A DNA stretch of 64,000 bases from Clarkia xantiana subsp. parviflora (Eukaryota > Streptophyta > Magnoliopsida > Myrtales > Onagraceae): contig JAPTYO010000009.1 in NCBI GenBank assembly GCA_036873135.1, forward strand, positions 39,882,756 through 39,946,755, written 5' to 3'. This document shows positions 54,181-64,000 of the stretch, one piece after another. The translations under genes and the position numbers were made by a program. The notes under the pieces were generated by a model. The model made no database searches. It was not told where the DNA came from and worked only from the letters and a program-made list of their open reading frames with translations. Numbering within the stretch: the stretch's first letter is position 1; each line of letters starts with the position of its first letter.

Positions 54181-57100
54181 AGCATGGTGTTTCTTCAAGT
54201 GTTCGCCACTAAAAGAATGCTTCAATACTCTGCCATCGAGGTCTTCCAATTTGTACGCATTTGGAGCTGGCATCCCAACGACCTTATAAGGTCCTTCCCA
54301 TTTTGGTGACATCTTGTTGATTCGATCCAAAAGGGTAAACTCGTTGCGACGCCAAACCAGCTCCCCGACGAAGAATTGTCGGGACTTAACTCGTCGATTG
54401 TAAAACCTGGCCGTCGCCAAACGCATTCGAGCTTGGACTTCATCGGCTTCCCGCCTCTTCTCTTCGAGCAAGTCTAAGTCCAGCCGTCTCATCTCATCGT
54501 TCGTCAGAGGCTCGTAATATCTCATCCGATGGGACGCCACAGCTACCTCCACGGGAGCGACAGGCTCCGTGCCATAAACGAGGCCAAACGGAGTCTCCCC
54601 TTTTGATCGTTTAGGTGTTGTTCTAACAGCCTAAAGCATGTTTTCCAGTTCGTTCAGCCACTTGCCCTTCAAGGCATAGACCCTCTTCTTCAGGCCATCC
54701 ATCACGATTTTGTTGGCTGACTCCACCTGGCCATTAGTCTGAGCATGGCGTACGGAGGCGGTCCGATGCTCAATGTTCAATTCTTCCAGATACTCCCTCA
54801 CCTGAGAGCCGTTAAAACGGTGGACCATTGTCGCTGATCACCACCTTAGGAATCCCATATCTGGACACGATGTGGGTCTGGAGGAACTTGACGATCTGGT
54901 TCCCCGTTGTTCTGGCCAACGCCTTTGCCTCTATCCATTTCGAAAAATAATCGATTGCTACAAGTAAATACTTACATTGTCCTTGTGCTTGTGCAAGAGG
55001 TCCCACCAAGTCGATGCCCCACTGTGCGAAGGGCCACGCGCTCTTGATGGACGTCAGATTAGCGGCCGGAGCCACGATACTCGGGGCGTACCTCAGGCAC
55101 GCGTCGCAGGATCGGACCAACGTCGTTGCTTCTTTGTTCATCGTGGTCCAATAATAGCCTAAGTTCAACACCTTGCTCATAATGGATCGGGCCCCTTCGT
55201 GACAAGCCGCGACCCCTTCATGCATTTCCTTCAGGATTCGACTGGTGTCGGGTTCTGCTACACACTTCAAGTACGGAGTCGAGAACCAGCCCTTCTTGTA
55301 TAGCTGATTGTCCAGCATCACATAATTGGCCGCGATCCGACTTATCCTGTCCACTGCCACTTGATCATCGGGGACTGCCCCCGTAGTCAAGTACGCGACT
55401 ATCGGGGTCATCCAAGTTGGCTCCTCCTCCGATCTCGCTTCAATGGCGCACACCTGTGTTGGGTCGATGTTTGATAAGATCACCTTCTCCAAGAAGTGCA
55501 CCTTCCGATTTTCTTCCAAGGGTGCCCCCAGGGCAAATTTGCTCAAGGCATCTGCCTCTACATTTTCCTCCCTCGGAATTGCCTCGATATCGAAGCTTTT
55601 GAAGCTTTCTTTCAGGGCTTGTACCTCTCGCAGATACTTCTTCATTATTGGATATCTTGCTTCGTATCGCGCTTGAACCTGGTTCACGATTAAAGCTGCG
55701 TCGCACTTTACTCTCAAGTGATCGATTCCAGTGCCCTTAGCAATTTTTAGGCCCGTGATAAGAGCTTCATACTCCGCTTCGTTGTTTGTGGCCTTGAATG
55801 TTAAAGCTAAGGCGTATCGGAGCGGTTCACCTTCACCCGGTGGTATCAACAAAAAGCCTGCTCCTGATCCGTCCGAACTCGCGGAGCCATCCGTGTACAT
55901 TTCCCAGGTATTTTCCTTGTTTGGCTGTTCTGATTGCTCTGCCCTCTCTGGTTGTTCTTCTATCGGGACCTCCACGGTTGCCCCCTCTACAGGGCCCGCA
56001 TCTTCCAGATCGGGGGCTGTAGATTCTGCTATAAAATCCGCCAACGCCTGGCCCTTAATTGCCGTTCTTGGAGCAAAGTGTATTCGAAACTCACTAAGCT
56101 CTACTGCCCACTTCACTAATCTCCCCGACGCGTCCGGTCGGTTCAAAAAATGCTTCAAAGGCTGGTTTGTTAGCACAGTAATCTCGTGTGCGTGGAAATA
56201 AGGCCTTAGCTTCCGAGCAGTGATAATCAACACAAAGAGGTACTTCTCGACGACGGGATAGTTTAATTCAGACTTGGCAAACGCCTTGCTTACATAATAA
56301 ACGGGGACTTGATTACCCTCGACAATCTTTACTAACACAGAGCTAATGGCAAATTCAGAAACAACCAAATAAAGGTAGAGCGGCTCGCCTGGAACCGGTT
56401 TCGCCAACGGCGGGAGGGCGCGAAGGTGCTGCTTGAGTGCTTGGAACGCCTCTTCACACTTGGCGGTCCATTCAAATTTCTTGTTGGCCCTCAGGACTTC
56501 AAAAAACGGCATTGATCGGTCGCTGGCTTTGGACAAGAAGCGATTTATTGCAGCTAGTCGGCCATTCAGCACTTGTACCTCCCGATGGTTTATTGGAGAC
56601 TGCATCTCCTCGATTGCCCTCAGCTTCTCAGGATTCACCTCAATTCTGGCTCACCATAAAGCCCAAAAACTTCCCTGAGTGGACTCCGAAGGCGCATTTC
56701 GTCGGGTTCAAGCGAACTTGATGGAGCCTCATCCGCTCAAATGCCATGGTTAGGTTGTGCACATGATCATCGGCTTGTCGGGACTTCACCAGCATATCAT
56801 CCACGTAAGCTTCCATGGTTTCTCCCAGCATATCCCCAAAAAGTTTGTTCACCATCCGTTGGTAGGTGGCCCCAGCATTGATTAGCCCAAAAGGCATGAC
56901 ATCGTAGTGATAGATGTCACTGTCTGCATAGAACGCTGTATGGGGAGCGTCCTCCTTGGCCATCTTGATCTGGTTGTAGCCTGAATACGCATCCATGAAA
57001 CTCAATAGCTCATGTCCCGACGTGGCATCCACCAACTGGTCGATTCTCGGGAGTGGGTAACAGTCCTTTGGGCAAGCCTTGTTCAAGTCGCGGAAGTCCA

Positions 57101-59763
57101 CACACATTCGCCATTTCCCGTTAGTTTTCTTCACCAGCACTGGATTAGCAACCCAAGTCTGGAATCGGAGCTCCTTAATAAACCCAGCATCGAGCAACCT
57201 GCCCACCTCCTGCTGGATCGCGATCTTTTTGTCCGTGCCCATCGGACGCCTTTTCTGCGTGATAGGCTTGACCGCGGGGTCTATCTTCAGCTTGTGTACG
57301 ATCACATCGGGGCTGATTCCTGGCATATCGCTTGGGGACCAGGCAAACAGCTCCTTGAACTCCTTCAATAATTCAATTAATTTCTGGGCTGTCTCTTCAG
57401 TCAGGGCAGACCCGATTTTCACCTTCCTCTGGGGTCCGTCGATCTCGACTTCTTTCAGATCTTCTACGGGGGCGGGACGCCCAAACTCTTCTCTAGGATC
57501 CGTGTTTGTCTGAAGGACAGTCATGGCCTCTCGTCTCCTCCTTCGGGTGGCGTTAACATAGCATTTTCGAGAAGCCACCTGGTCGCCCTTAACCTCTCCG
57601 ACTCCATGGTCGGTCGGGAACTTCATCTTCTGGTGCACTGTCGAGGCAACCGCCATCAGGGGGTTAATGGTGGTTCTTCCGATGATCGCGTTGTAGGTCC
57701 CCGCGGAATCGACTACCACAAACTCCACGTTCCTCCTTTCTGATTTCCACCCGCTACCAAACTCCACTGGTAAGGTAGTTACTCCTAGTGGATAGGAGGT
57801 TGAGCCAGAGAACCCGACCATCGGGAAGTTTGCCTCCTTTAGGTCTTTCTTCGTCTTCCCCATAGCTTCCAGCGCGTCCATGAATAGGATGTCGGAGGAG
57901 CTCCCCCCGTCGATTAGAATTCTCTTCATTTTGAACCCGTCTACATCCAAGGTTACCACCAAGGCATCGTCGTGTGGAGTCTCCACGCCTATGAGGTCTT
58001 CCGACGAGAAGGAGATTACCATCTCTTCTTTCAAGGTCCAGGATCGGGACCTCTTACCCAGCACCACCGCCGTAGGGATTCTAGAGGCATAGACCTCTCG
58101 GGCGGATGAGGTATCACCTCCAGCAGCAAACCCTCCATGAATCACGTTGATAGTGCCTCGTCTCTCCTTGCGAGCACCGGATGACTCTGGATCGGTTCTC
58201 TTCTTCTTTGGGGACCGATCGCGGGATCGGGAACGGGACCGCGATCGGGACCGAGAGCGGGATCGACACCGCTTATCCCCGACGAATTTCTTGAGCTTCC
58301 CCTTCTGGATCAGCTTTTCGATCTCCTTCTTCAGTTCCCGACAGTGATTGGTGTCGTGACCATTTGCGCGGTGAAATCGGCAGTAGCGATCCGTGCGGGA
58401 TCCAAAGAATTCTCCATCTTTCTTTGGGGGGTACCTGGAGTACCTTGTCGTTCCATGACTGTCAGCACTTCCGCCATGGAGCAGTTGAGAGGAATGTCGA
58501 GATCCTCCCGCTTATCCTTCCTTGAGGAACGTCTATCGTCCCTTCGATCAGGTCGGCCTCGGTTCCGACTACTCTCAGGTTTGCCCTTTGACTTACGATC
58601 GTCGAGGGGTTTAACCGACTGCTTTCCTTTGTTCGACTTTGGGGGCTCCAGTTCTCCTGCGGCTATCTTTGACTCCTGGACATCAATTTTCTGTTTCACC
58701 CTCTTCTGTAGTGCCTCCTTATTCCACACAGCTTTCTTAGCCACGCTGTGCATCAGGTCGGAGCCGTAGGGGGCTGTCAAGTTCCGAATAAAGGTGCGGA
58801 TGGTTTCGCCCTCCGAGATTTCCTCGTCTATCTCTGCTACGCTGGCTGTGTACCGCTGGTAATAGTGTGCCAGCGACTCGTCGGGCCTCTGCACCACCTG
58901 GTCAGGGACCTCACGCTCTTCAACAAACGTCTGCGACCCTGGTATTGTCGAATGAAACGGTCGTGCATGTCCGCCCAGCAGGTAATGCTGCCTGGGGGCA
59001 GACTAAAGAACCAGGTCAGGGCTCTTTCTCCAAGTGTGTTTGGGAACAGTGTGCACACTATGTCTTCGTTCGGAGCTCTACCCAGACACGCCATAAGATG
59101 CTTCTGGACATGACGAACTGGATCTCCCTCACCGTCGTACTCCTTAATCTCGGGGATACCCAGCCCTGGCGGGGCGAGGGTGTCTATCAGTCGGGGGACG
59201 AAGGGATGAGTAGATCGGTCCCTTAGCTCCGACACCAATGGCTTCTGTTCTCCCATACAGATGTTCACGATCTTTACCACCTGGTCGGGAGTGATGGGAC
59301 CATTCAGGGGAATAGTCCTGTGCTGTATTGGTCCTGGCCCATCAACCACGAACCTCTCCGGCTGACCAGTTGCCCTACTTCCGTCTTGGCCTCGGGGCGG
59401 GGCCTCCTGTGCGTTCCGACCCTCTGTTGGCGTGGCCACTTCCTCCAACGGGGGCATCTCCTCCTGCCTCCTCGCAGCCTCTCTCCGATCCAAGAGAGCC
59501 TCTACGGCCGCCAGAAACATGGGCATGGCTTCCGCCACGGCCCTCGTCAAGTCTGCAGCTGGGGGAGCCTCCTGCCCCCTGTTGCCCTGGTGCTGAGGAG
59601 CAATATCTTCGGGATGCGATCCATTGTGCCCCCCTGTCTGGGAGAGCTCAGCCGGGGGATGGTTCTGGTTTTCCTCCTGTTCCGGTACTGAATCCAGATT
59701 TGTTGCAGCGGGGTGACGGGAACCACCGGATTGTCCCTGTCTTCTGTGCTTGCCAGCCGCCAT
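54178..59763 (-). pseudogene. gag-pol of Retand-like element 2, inactivated
   Basis: Gag starts at 59763 (MAAGKHRRQGQSGG). Breaks seen: a frameshift near 58895 in Gag; another near 58440 before the CX2HX4HX4C knuckle; a 5-nt loss at about 56640 in RT (after GFMVSQ); a 1-nt gain near 54830 in integrase (after SDNGPPF); and a stop in place of Trp near 54632. Between them the domains are intact: protease DGGSS, RT AYVDDM (about 56800), first RNase H (YYVSKAFAKSELNY), second RNase H (MYTDGSASSDGSGAG), HHCC finger (CDAC), integrase IDYFSKW and the KWEGPYK module. Homologous throughout to 22987-27684. Confidence 0.93.
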
Positions 59764-59800
59764 CGATCAAGTAGAAGGCATATCAGCTTTTTTTTTTTAT

Positions 59801-59817
59801 TCCCACAGACGGCGCCA
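59801..59817 (-). other. Primer-binding site of element 2
   Basis: Minus strand TGGCGCCGTCTGTGGGA, one base from the LTR. Confidence 0.9.
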
Positions 59818-59818
59818 A

Positions 59819-60533
59819 TGTTGGATCACGGTGGAACTCCGGTACGGACTTTGACGGCAATCCTAGCTCCTTTGCTCCACGCAATCCTGCAAGAGGGGAT
59901 AGACCGGGCGGTGACCCAGAATCCCTCTCCGATGCTTAAATGAGTGCCCAATACGAACTGGCAAGCAATAATCTCAGAGTATGTAATTCAACGTAAGTGA
60001 TCTGAGGTGACCTCTTGCCCTTTTATAGGCAAAGAGATGCCCCAGGTACCTGGTGAACCGTTAGGGGTGGTTAGCCCGTATCCCGCGTATCTCGGGTGTG
60101 ATCCCGCCTATCTAGGCCATGATCTCGCGTATCTCAGCCACGCCCCGCGTATCTCGGCCACGCTCCGTGTATCTTAACCACGTTCCGCGTATCTCGGCCA
60201 CGCCCCGCGTATCTTGGCCTTATCCTCTGATAACGAGTCCCGACTCCCGTCGGGGACTCCAGAGTTATCTCGTTGTGTCACCGCTCGGGGCCCCTCGTCA
60301 TCGTGACAGGGCCAATCATTCTCAGGGATTCATCATCGGGGCCTACTTAAAGGCATCTCGTCGGGAGCGTTCAGCTCGCTTGTCAGGTCCGACTCTGTCG
60401 GGACCTCTCATCCTCGGACTCCCTTCGTCGGGATCCTTAGCCTGGGCCATCTTGGCCTTCGTTTAGGGCCCACCGGGCCTATTTGCCGTTTCCTCACCGT
60501 TAAAGGGCCTGACGGCTGTAGTTGGACCCATCA
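59819..60533 (-). repeat. 5' LTR of element 2 (715 bp)
   Basis: Same ends and length as the 3' LTR. TATA box (minus) at 60021-60027. Confidence 0.95.
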
Positions 60534-60538
60534 CCACC

Positions 60539-61330
60539 TTAATTTTTCTTTAAATTGTTACTTTTTTGTACTATTATTTATGCTAATTAGATTATAAATT
60601 TTATTGTTAAGTAAATATTTGCGTGAATATATATCTATACATATATATTATCAGTACATATATTTTTATATATATAGGGTTTAGGATTTAACTTCACTTT
60701 TTTTAACCTCGCATTTATCAATATTGAATATAGTAATACAATTTTTACTTCACATTTATTATTTTATGATATTTCATTTCTCACGACCACCGAATGTGTA
60801 CAATTTATAAAATTGTTAAGTAAAAATGGATGAAAAATATGTAATTATGCACATGTTAACTTTATTACACATAAATTTTAGTAATTAAAATGTGGTTCAT
60901 AATTTTCATATATTGCATACGACTTTAATGAAAAACGAATTAAATTCTTTAATATACTCATTTATAATGGTAAAATTTGGCAAAAGTTCTATTTTTTTTA
61001 AATCTAAAACAAAATGCAAAAAAAAAAAAATTGAAGAGAATAATATGATTGCATGATTAATCTTTTTATCTTTTGGATTTTTTTTTTCAGAATTATATTA
61101 TATATAACAGATATATAATCAATATTATAATTTTTTGCAACATTCCCATTTCATCTTGAGAACCATTTTTTTTAATTAAATCTTTTGAATTAATACTAAT
61201 TTAAAGAATAGTAATCCACCCAATCTTTAATAAAACGGTTTATATAAACTATTACGAATAAACTGTTTAACTTTGCGCAAAGCGCGGGTAATTTACCTAG
61301 TATTTACCCATATAGTTATATATATACGTA
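60539..61330. other. AT-rich interior of the hAT-type element
   Basis: No gene. A and T runs and short TA microsatellites. Confidence 0.5.
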
Positions 61331-61444
61331 AATAAACTCGCGGGTCGGGGGGGCCCCGTGACCCAAACCCGGACCCGCCCCACGGATCACGGGCCGGCGG
61401 ATACGCGCGGGTCGGCGGGTACCCGTGACCCGTTGCCGTCCCTA

Positions 61445-62370
61445 GAGGAGAGAGAACGTGAGAGGTGGGAAGGATCCAGTGGGAAGATGAAGAAAATCAG
61501 ACTTGAGCGGTCGGACCGGGTTCGAACCGATTCGGACTGGACAAACCGTGAACCGTTACCCTTATCGGTCCGTATCTAATAACACTGCATAATTCTAGTT
61601 TAACCTTCAACTATTCCTTGATTCACCTTTACCCCCTAAACTATTAAACCCACAAATAAAGTGTCGTATACTATTTATACAATAACATAAACTAACCTCC
61701 AACATAAGCACGTATTACTCTTGCCCCAGTGATTATGGATCCTCTCTCCGCCTTCCGCGACGGATCTTTCTATCATACTATAAGAGTACTATGCTTTTGG
61801 TAAATTTTTTTGTATTTTTCTATTATTTTAAAGGTGAAGCCTAAAGTGAAAAATTGATATTATTAATAGAATAATACAAATATTAAGTGTGATTAATTTT
61901 TTTTTTTATTTTTTTATACTTTTAAAGTTTTACATGATACAATTATGTCACCGTAATAATAAATAAGCCAATAGCACGGTCTTATTGGAGAAATACAGGC
62001 GACTTGAAGATGATGAATGAGCTCGCCAAGGTTCTCCGACTCAACGACGAGTTTTGATTCGGCTCCGACTATGCTTTGTAGAGTATAATCTGATTTGCCA
62101 ATCCAAGATTTACTCACAAACCAACAATAATCGATCAACAGAAGATAAAAATAATTTGGGCAAGAAGAGAACCGAAAAACTCATTCATTCTACTCGTACT
62201 TGTTTTGTACGTTACATACATATATTACAAGCAAACGCAGAATTCAAAATGCCCTGAAAACATGGGCAACCGTCCTGAATACATGGACTAACTGCCAAAG
62301 TGATAAGTCAAGTGTGTCATCAAACTACCAACATGATAACTACGTAAAACACAACAACATTACATATACC
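61445..62370. other. Spacer with a GGTTC-type block, no supported gene
   Basis: 61495-61580 resembles, in inverted orientation, the block at 50300-50460. 61914-62138 has a short minus-strand frame without recognisable features. Confidence 0.4.
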
Positions 62371-62435
62371 ATGTAAACACTCTACTCCTTGTGCTTGCAC
62401 GCCATGTGAACACTTTACTCCTTGTGTTTGCACGA
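62371..62435. repeat. Imperfect tandem duplication of about 33 bp
   Basis: catgtaaacactctactcc and catgtgaacactttactcc, each followed by ttgtg(c/t)ttgcacg, lie next to each other. Confidence 0.75.
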
Positions 62436-62540
62436 CAAAGCTGACAAAGTTTTACACCATAATGACTTCATGCTGCTGCTGCAACTTCTACATGCACCAC
62501 TTCAATCTTCGTTTTGCTGATTTCCCAACATATTCTCCCC

Positions 62541-62573
62541 TAAACTGAACCACCTTGTAAGGTGTTCAGTTTA
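62541..62573. repeat. Hairpin 1 with taaactgaa/ttcagttta arms
   Basis: Arms taaactgaac-cacctt and aaggtg-ttcagttta pair with one bulged C around a 3-base loop. Preceded by ctcccc. Confidence 0.75.
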
Positions 62574-62761
62574 CAACATTGCATTTTCAGCTTTTCAGCT
62601 TCTATTGTTCCTACAGACAAGTTCATCTCCTACACATACATATGTGATTGCATCACTTCTTCTATGTCTGCATAAGCTGCTGCAAATTCCTATGTTTTCA
62701 TCATCAAGCTCTAACTCACTGCTAACCTTAACATATCTTATAATCCTAACATATCATCCCC

Positions 62762-62794
62762 TAAACTGAATATTCTTGCCAGAATTTCAGTTTA
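62762..62794. repeat. Hairpin 2 with the same arms
   Basis: taaactgaa-tattct and agaat-ttcagttta pair around tgcc. Preceded by atcccc, as at 62535. Outer arms are identical to hairpin 1, inner parts differ. Confidence 0.75.
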
Positions 62795-62888
62795 ACCAAT
62801 ATGACACGACTACTAACTTGATCTTAGATGTTGAAAAACAAACTTACTTGACAAACAACATTATCACTGTGGCATTATGACTTCTAAA

Positions 62889-63998
62889 CTAAAAACATCT
62901 TCTCATAAGTCTGTCATTTGTCATTCTTAACCACTTAAACTTCCTATGCATCTCAGTGCAATGATTACCATTCCCCATATCATCAACATACTCACACTTC
63001 ATCAAGAAATTGTTATTTCTTGATATTTCTTCAAATTGGGTGTGCTTATTCAACCTATATCTCTTCTGTTCTGGACCTCTAGCCATAAAACCTAACACCT
63101 CAAACACATGATTTTCACTTAATTCACAATTCTCCTTTAACCTAACTTTCAACACCCATTTGATCTTAATAGCCCTATGACTATTCTCGTATAAACACTT
63201 ATCAACATCTAGATCTATATGATTAAGGGGAGTATACTTTACCTTGTACCTTTCCAGATACCTTGTCTCTTTCACTATTCCTTGCACTTGTGAACTTTGC
63301 ACTTCTATTTGTGTATCACTCTCCACTGCAGTGGGTGACTTTCCATCATGCATAAAATCTTCATGATCTGCATCTTCAGTTACGTGTTGACACAATTCAA
63401 CATCATGTTGACACTTTTCACCACCGTCTTGGTGTTCTGTTGCATCTTCTTTTTCTTCTTGCTGCAAAATATCTACAACTTGCTGATTTTCGTATTGCAT
63501 ATCAGCTTGTGACATCTCTCCTTCATATTGCACTTCTCTTCCTTCAACTTCTCCTTCTTCCTTTTCTTCTGGTTGCACTTTGCTTTCTTCGATTTCTTCT
63601 TCTTTTTCATGTTGACACACCTCATATTGATGATAACACATCTCTTCATCTTTGTCTTTTTGCTGCATTGTTTTTCCTTGTTCTTCTTCTTCACATTCTT
63701 CTTCTTCTTCTTCTTCTGGAAAAACTGCACCACCATCTTGACGCTCTTCAGGTCCTTCTAGTTGCATTATTTCTTCATGTCCAACTAGATTCATATCACC
63801 ACCTACAGCATAGTGAACAAACTGCTGTTTTTCACTTGCTTTCAACGCTTCTTCTTTGGAAACATCTTCATCTCTAATACTTTCCAATGCTACAACCTTC
63901 ACGTGGTTGTTTTTGCAACGCCATAACCATGGCTTGTCAACATCATTCCTAGGCTTGTCAACACCATTCATATTTTCAATCTTCTTTTCAGTTGCCAT
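62889..63998 (-). CDS. Unrecognised acidic protein (369 aa)
   Basis: Open from ATG at 63998, two bases from the window edge, to a stop at 62889; an upstream exon or earlier start cannot be excluded. Residues about 60-255 are very acidic, with Glu runs coded by a GAA repeat (63700-63722) and recurring CQH or CYHQ motifs (MCYHQYEVCQHEK, KCQHDVELCQHV). The C-terminal 110 residues (from KETRYLERYKVKYTPLNHID) are of mixed composition, look like a folded domain and end in basic residues (FKWLRMTNDRLMRRCF). I recognise no family. It could be a host gene or a gene carried by a transposon. Confidence 0.5.
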   Translation of the reverse strand: MATEKKIENMNGVDKPRNDVDKPWLWRCKNNHVKVVALESIRDEDVSKEEALKASEKQQFVHYAVGGDMNLVGHEEIMQLEGPEERQDGGAVFPEEEEEEECEEEEQGKTMQQKDKDEEMCYHQYEVCQHEKEEEIEESKVQPEEKEEGEVEGREVQYEGEMSQADMQYENQQVVDILQQEEKEDATEHQDGGEKCQHDVELCQHVTEDADHEDFMHDGKSPTAVESDTQIEVQSSQVQGIVKETRYLERYKVKYTPLNHIDLDVDKCLYENSHRAIKIKWVLKVRLKENCELSENHVFEVLGFMARGPEQKRYRLNKHTQFEEISRNNNFLMKCEYVDDMGNGNHCTEMHRKFKWLRMTNDRLMRRCF

Positions 63999-64000
63999 TA

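Larger units (their letters stand above)
51653..60533 (-). mobile_element. Retand-like element 2 (8881 bp), TSD ccacc
   Basis: Complete by structure: 715-bp LTRs at 51653-52367 and 59819-60533, ccacc at 51648-51652 and 60534-60538, PPT, aORF remnant, short tandem repeats, gag-pol (minus) and PBS. I see four base differences between the LTRs, so the insertion is recent, yet gag-pol and aORF are both broken. Confidence 0.96.
51090..61444. mobile_element. Probable hAT-type element split by Retand-like element 2
   Basis: The left end taggggtgtcaacggggcgg (51090) and the right end, read on the other strand, tagggacggcaacgggtcac (61444) have the form of hAT terminal repeats, followed inward by gggtc/gacccg-rich sequence on both sides. 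About 1.47 kb remain without the nested retroelement. Flanks share only gaggag, in a GA-rich context, so the 8-bp TSD is not proven. No transposase seen. Confidence 0.6.

Noticed and set aside
61914..62138. Short minus-strand frame of 74 codons
   Set aside because: No homology recognised, no clear splice or start context; left as unassigned spacer.

Overview
The window is plant nuclear DNA, most likely from a eudicot; I cannot name the species. About nine tenths is transposable element, mostly Ty3/gypsy LTR retrotransposons of the Tat type: dual RNase H, antisense accessory ORF (aORF), tandem repeats upstream of the 3' LTR, and PBS starting TGGCGCC. One Ty1/copia element and several DNA transposons make up the rest. 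Spliceosomal introns, TATA boxes inside LTRs, a tRNA-iMet PBS in the copia element and AT-rich spacers all fit an angiosperm. No rRNA gene, tRNA gene, CRISPR array or prokaryotic operon was seen.

Layout, left to right. 1-1249 is unassigned. 1250-9579 is element B (minus), a non-autonomous Tat-like element: spliced aORF (plus strand, 1250-3666), two tandem arrays (4095-5046), a Gag-protease-second-Gag ORF (8585-5304) with no RT or integrase, and its 5' LTR (8637-9579). B abuts the start of RT of element A (9580-13006). Element C (about 13117-17059) is a broken relative with its own LTR. 18117-27954 is Retand-like element 1, flanked by the TSD acatg, with an 847-aa spliced aORF, a 50-bp repeat array, a 1565-codon pol frame, and a deletion that removed the start of gag, the PBS and most of the 5' LTR. 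28348-28869 is the only clearly intact host gene, a GNAT acetyltransferase. 29774-37260 is a patchwork of two gag-less relatives (E, D) and one Ogre-like LTR with leader (F). 37261-40680 is an unrecognised broken gene split by a MULE (38881-40287, TSD aaatatcaa), which itself holds a small hAT element (39381-40056, TSD gccggagc). 41070-50268 is a decayed copia element (TSD caagc). 51090-61444 looks like a hAT-type element that received Retand-like element 2 (51653-60533, TSD ccacc). 62889-63998 is an unrecognised acidic ORF.

How the parts work together. In the Tat elements gag/pol runs on one strand from the 5' LTR, and the aORF runs on the other strand from its own TATA box beside the 3' LTR, so the two transcripts converge on the tandem repeats. 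Element 1 keeps a long pol frame but has lost its start signals. B keeps Gag and protease but no RT or integrase. Element 2 has nearly identical LTRs but broken genes. Together this suggests that defective copies are moved by proteins supplied in trans. That is an inference from structure.
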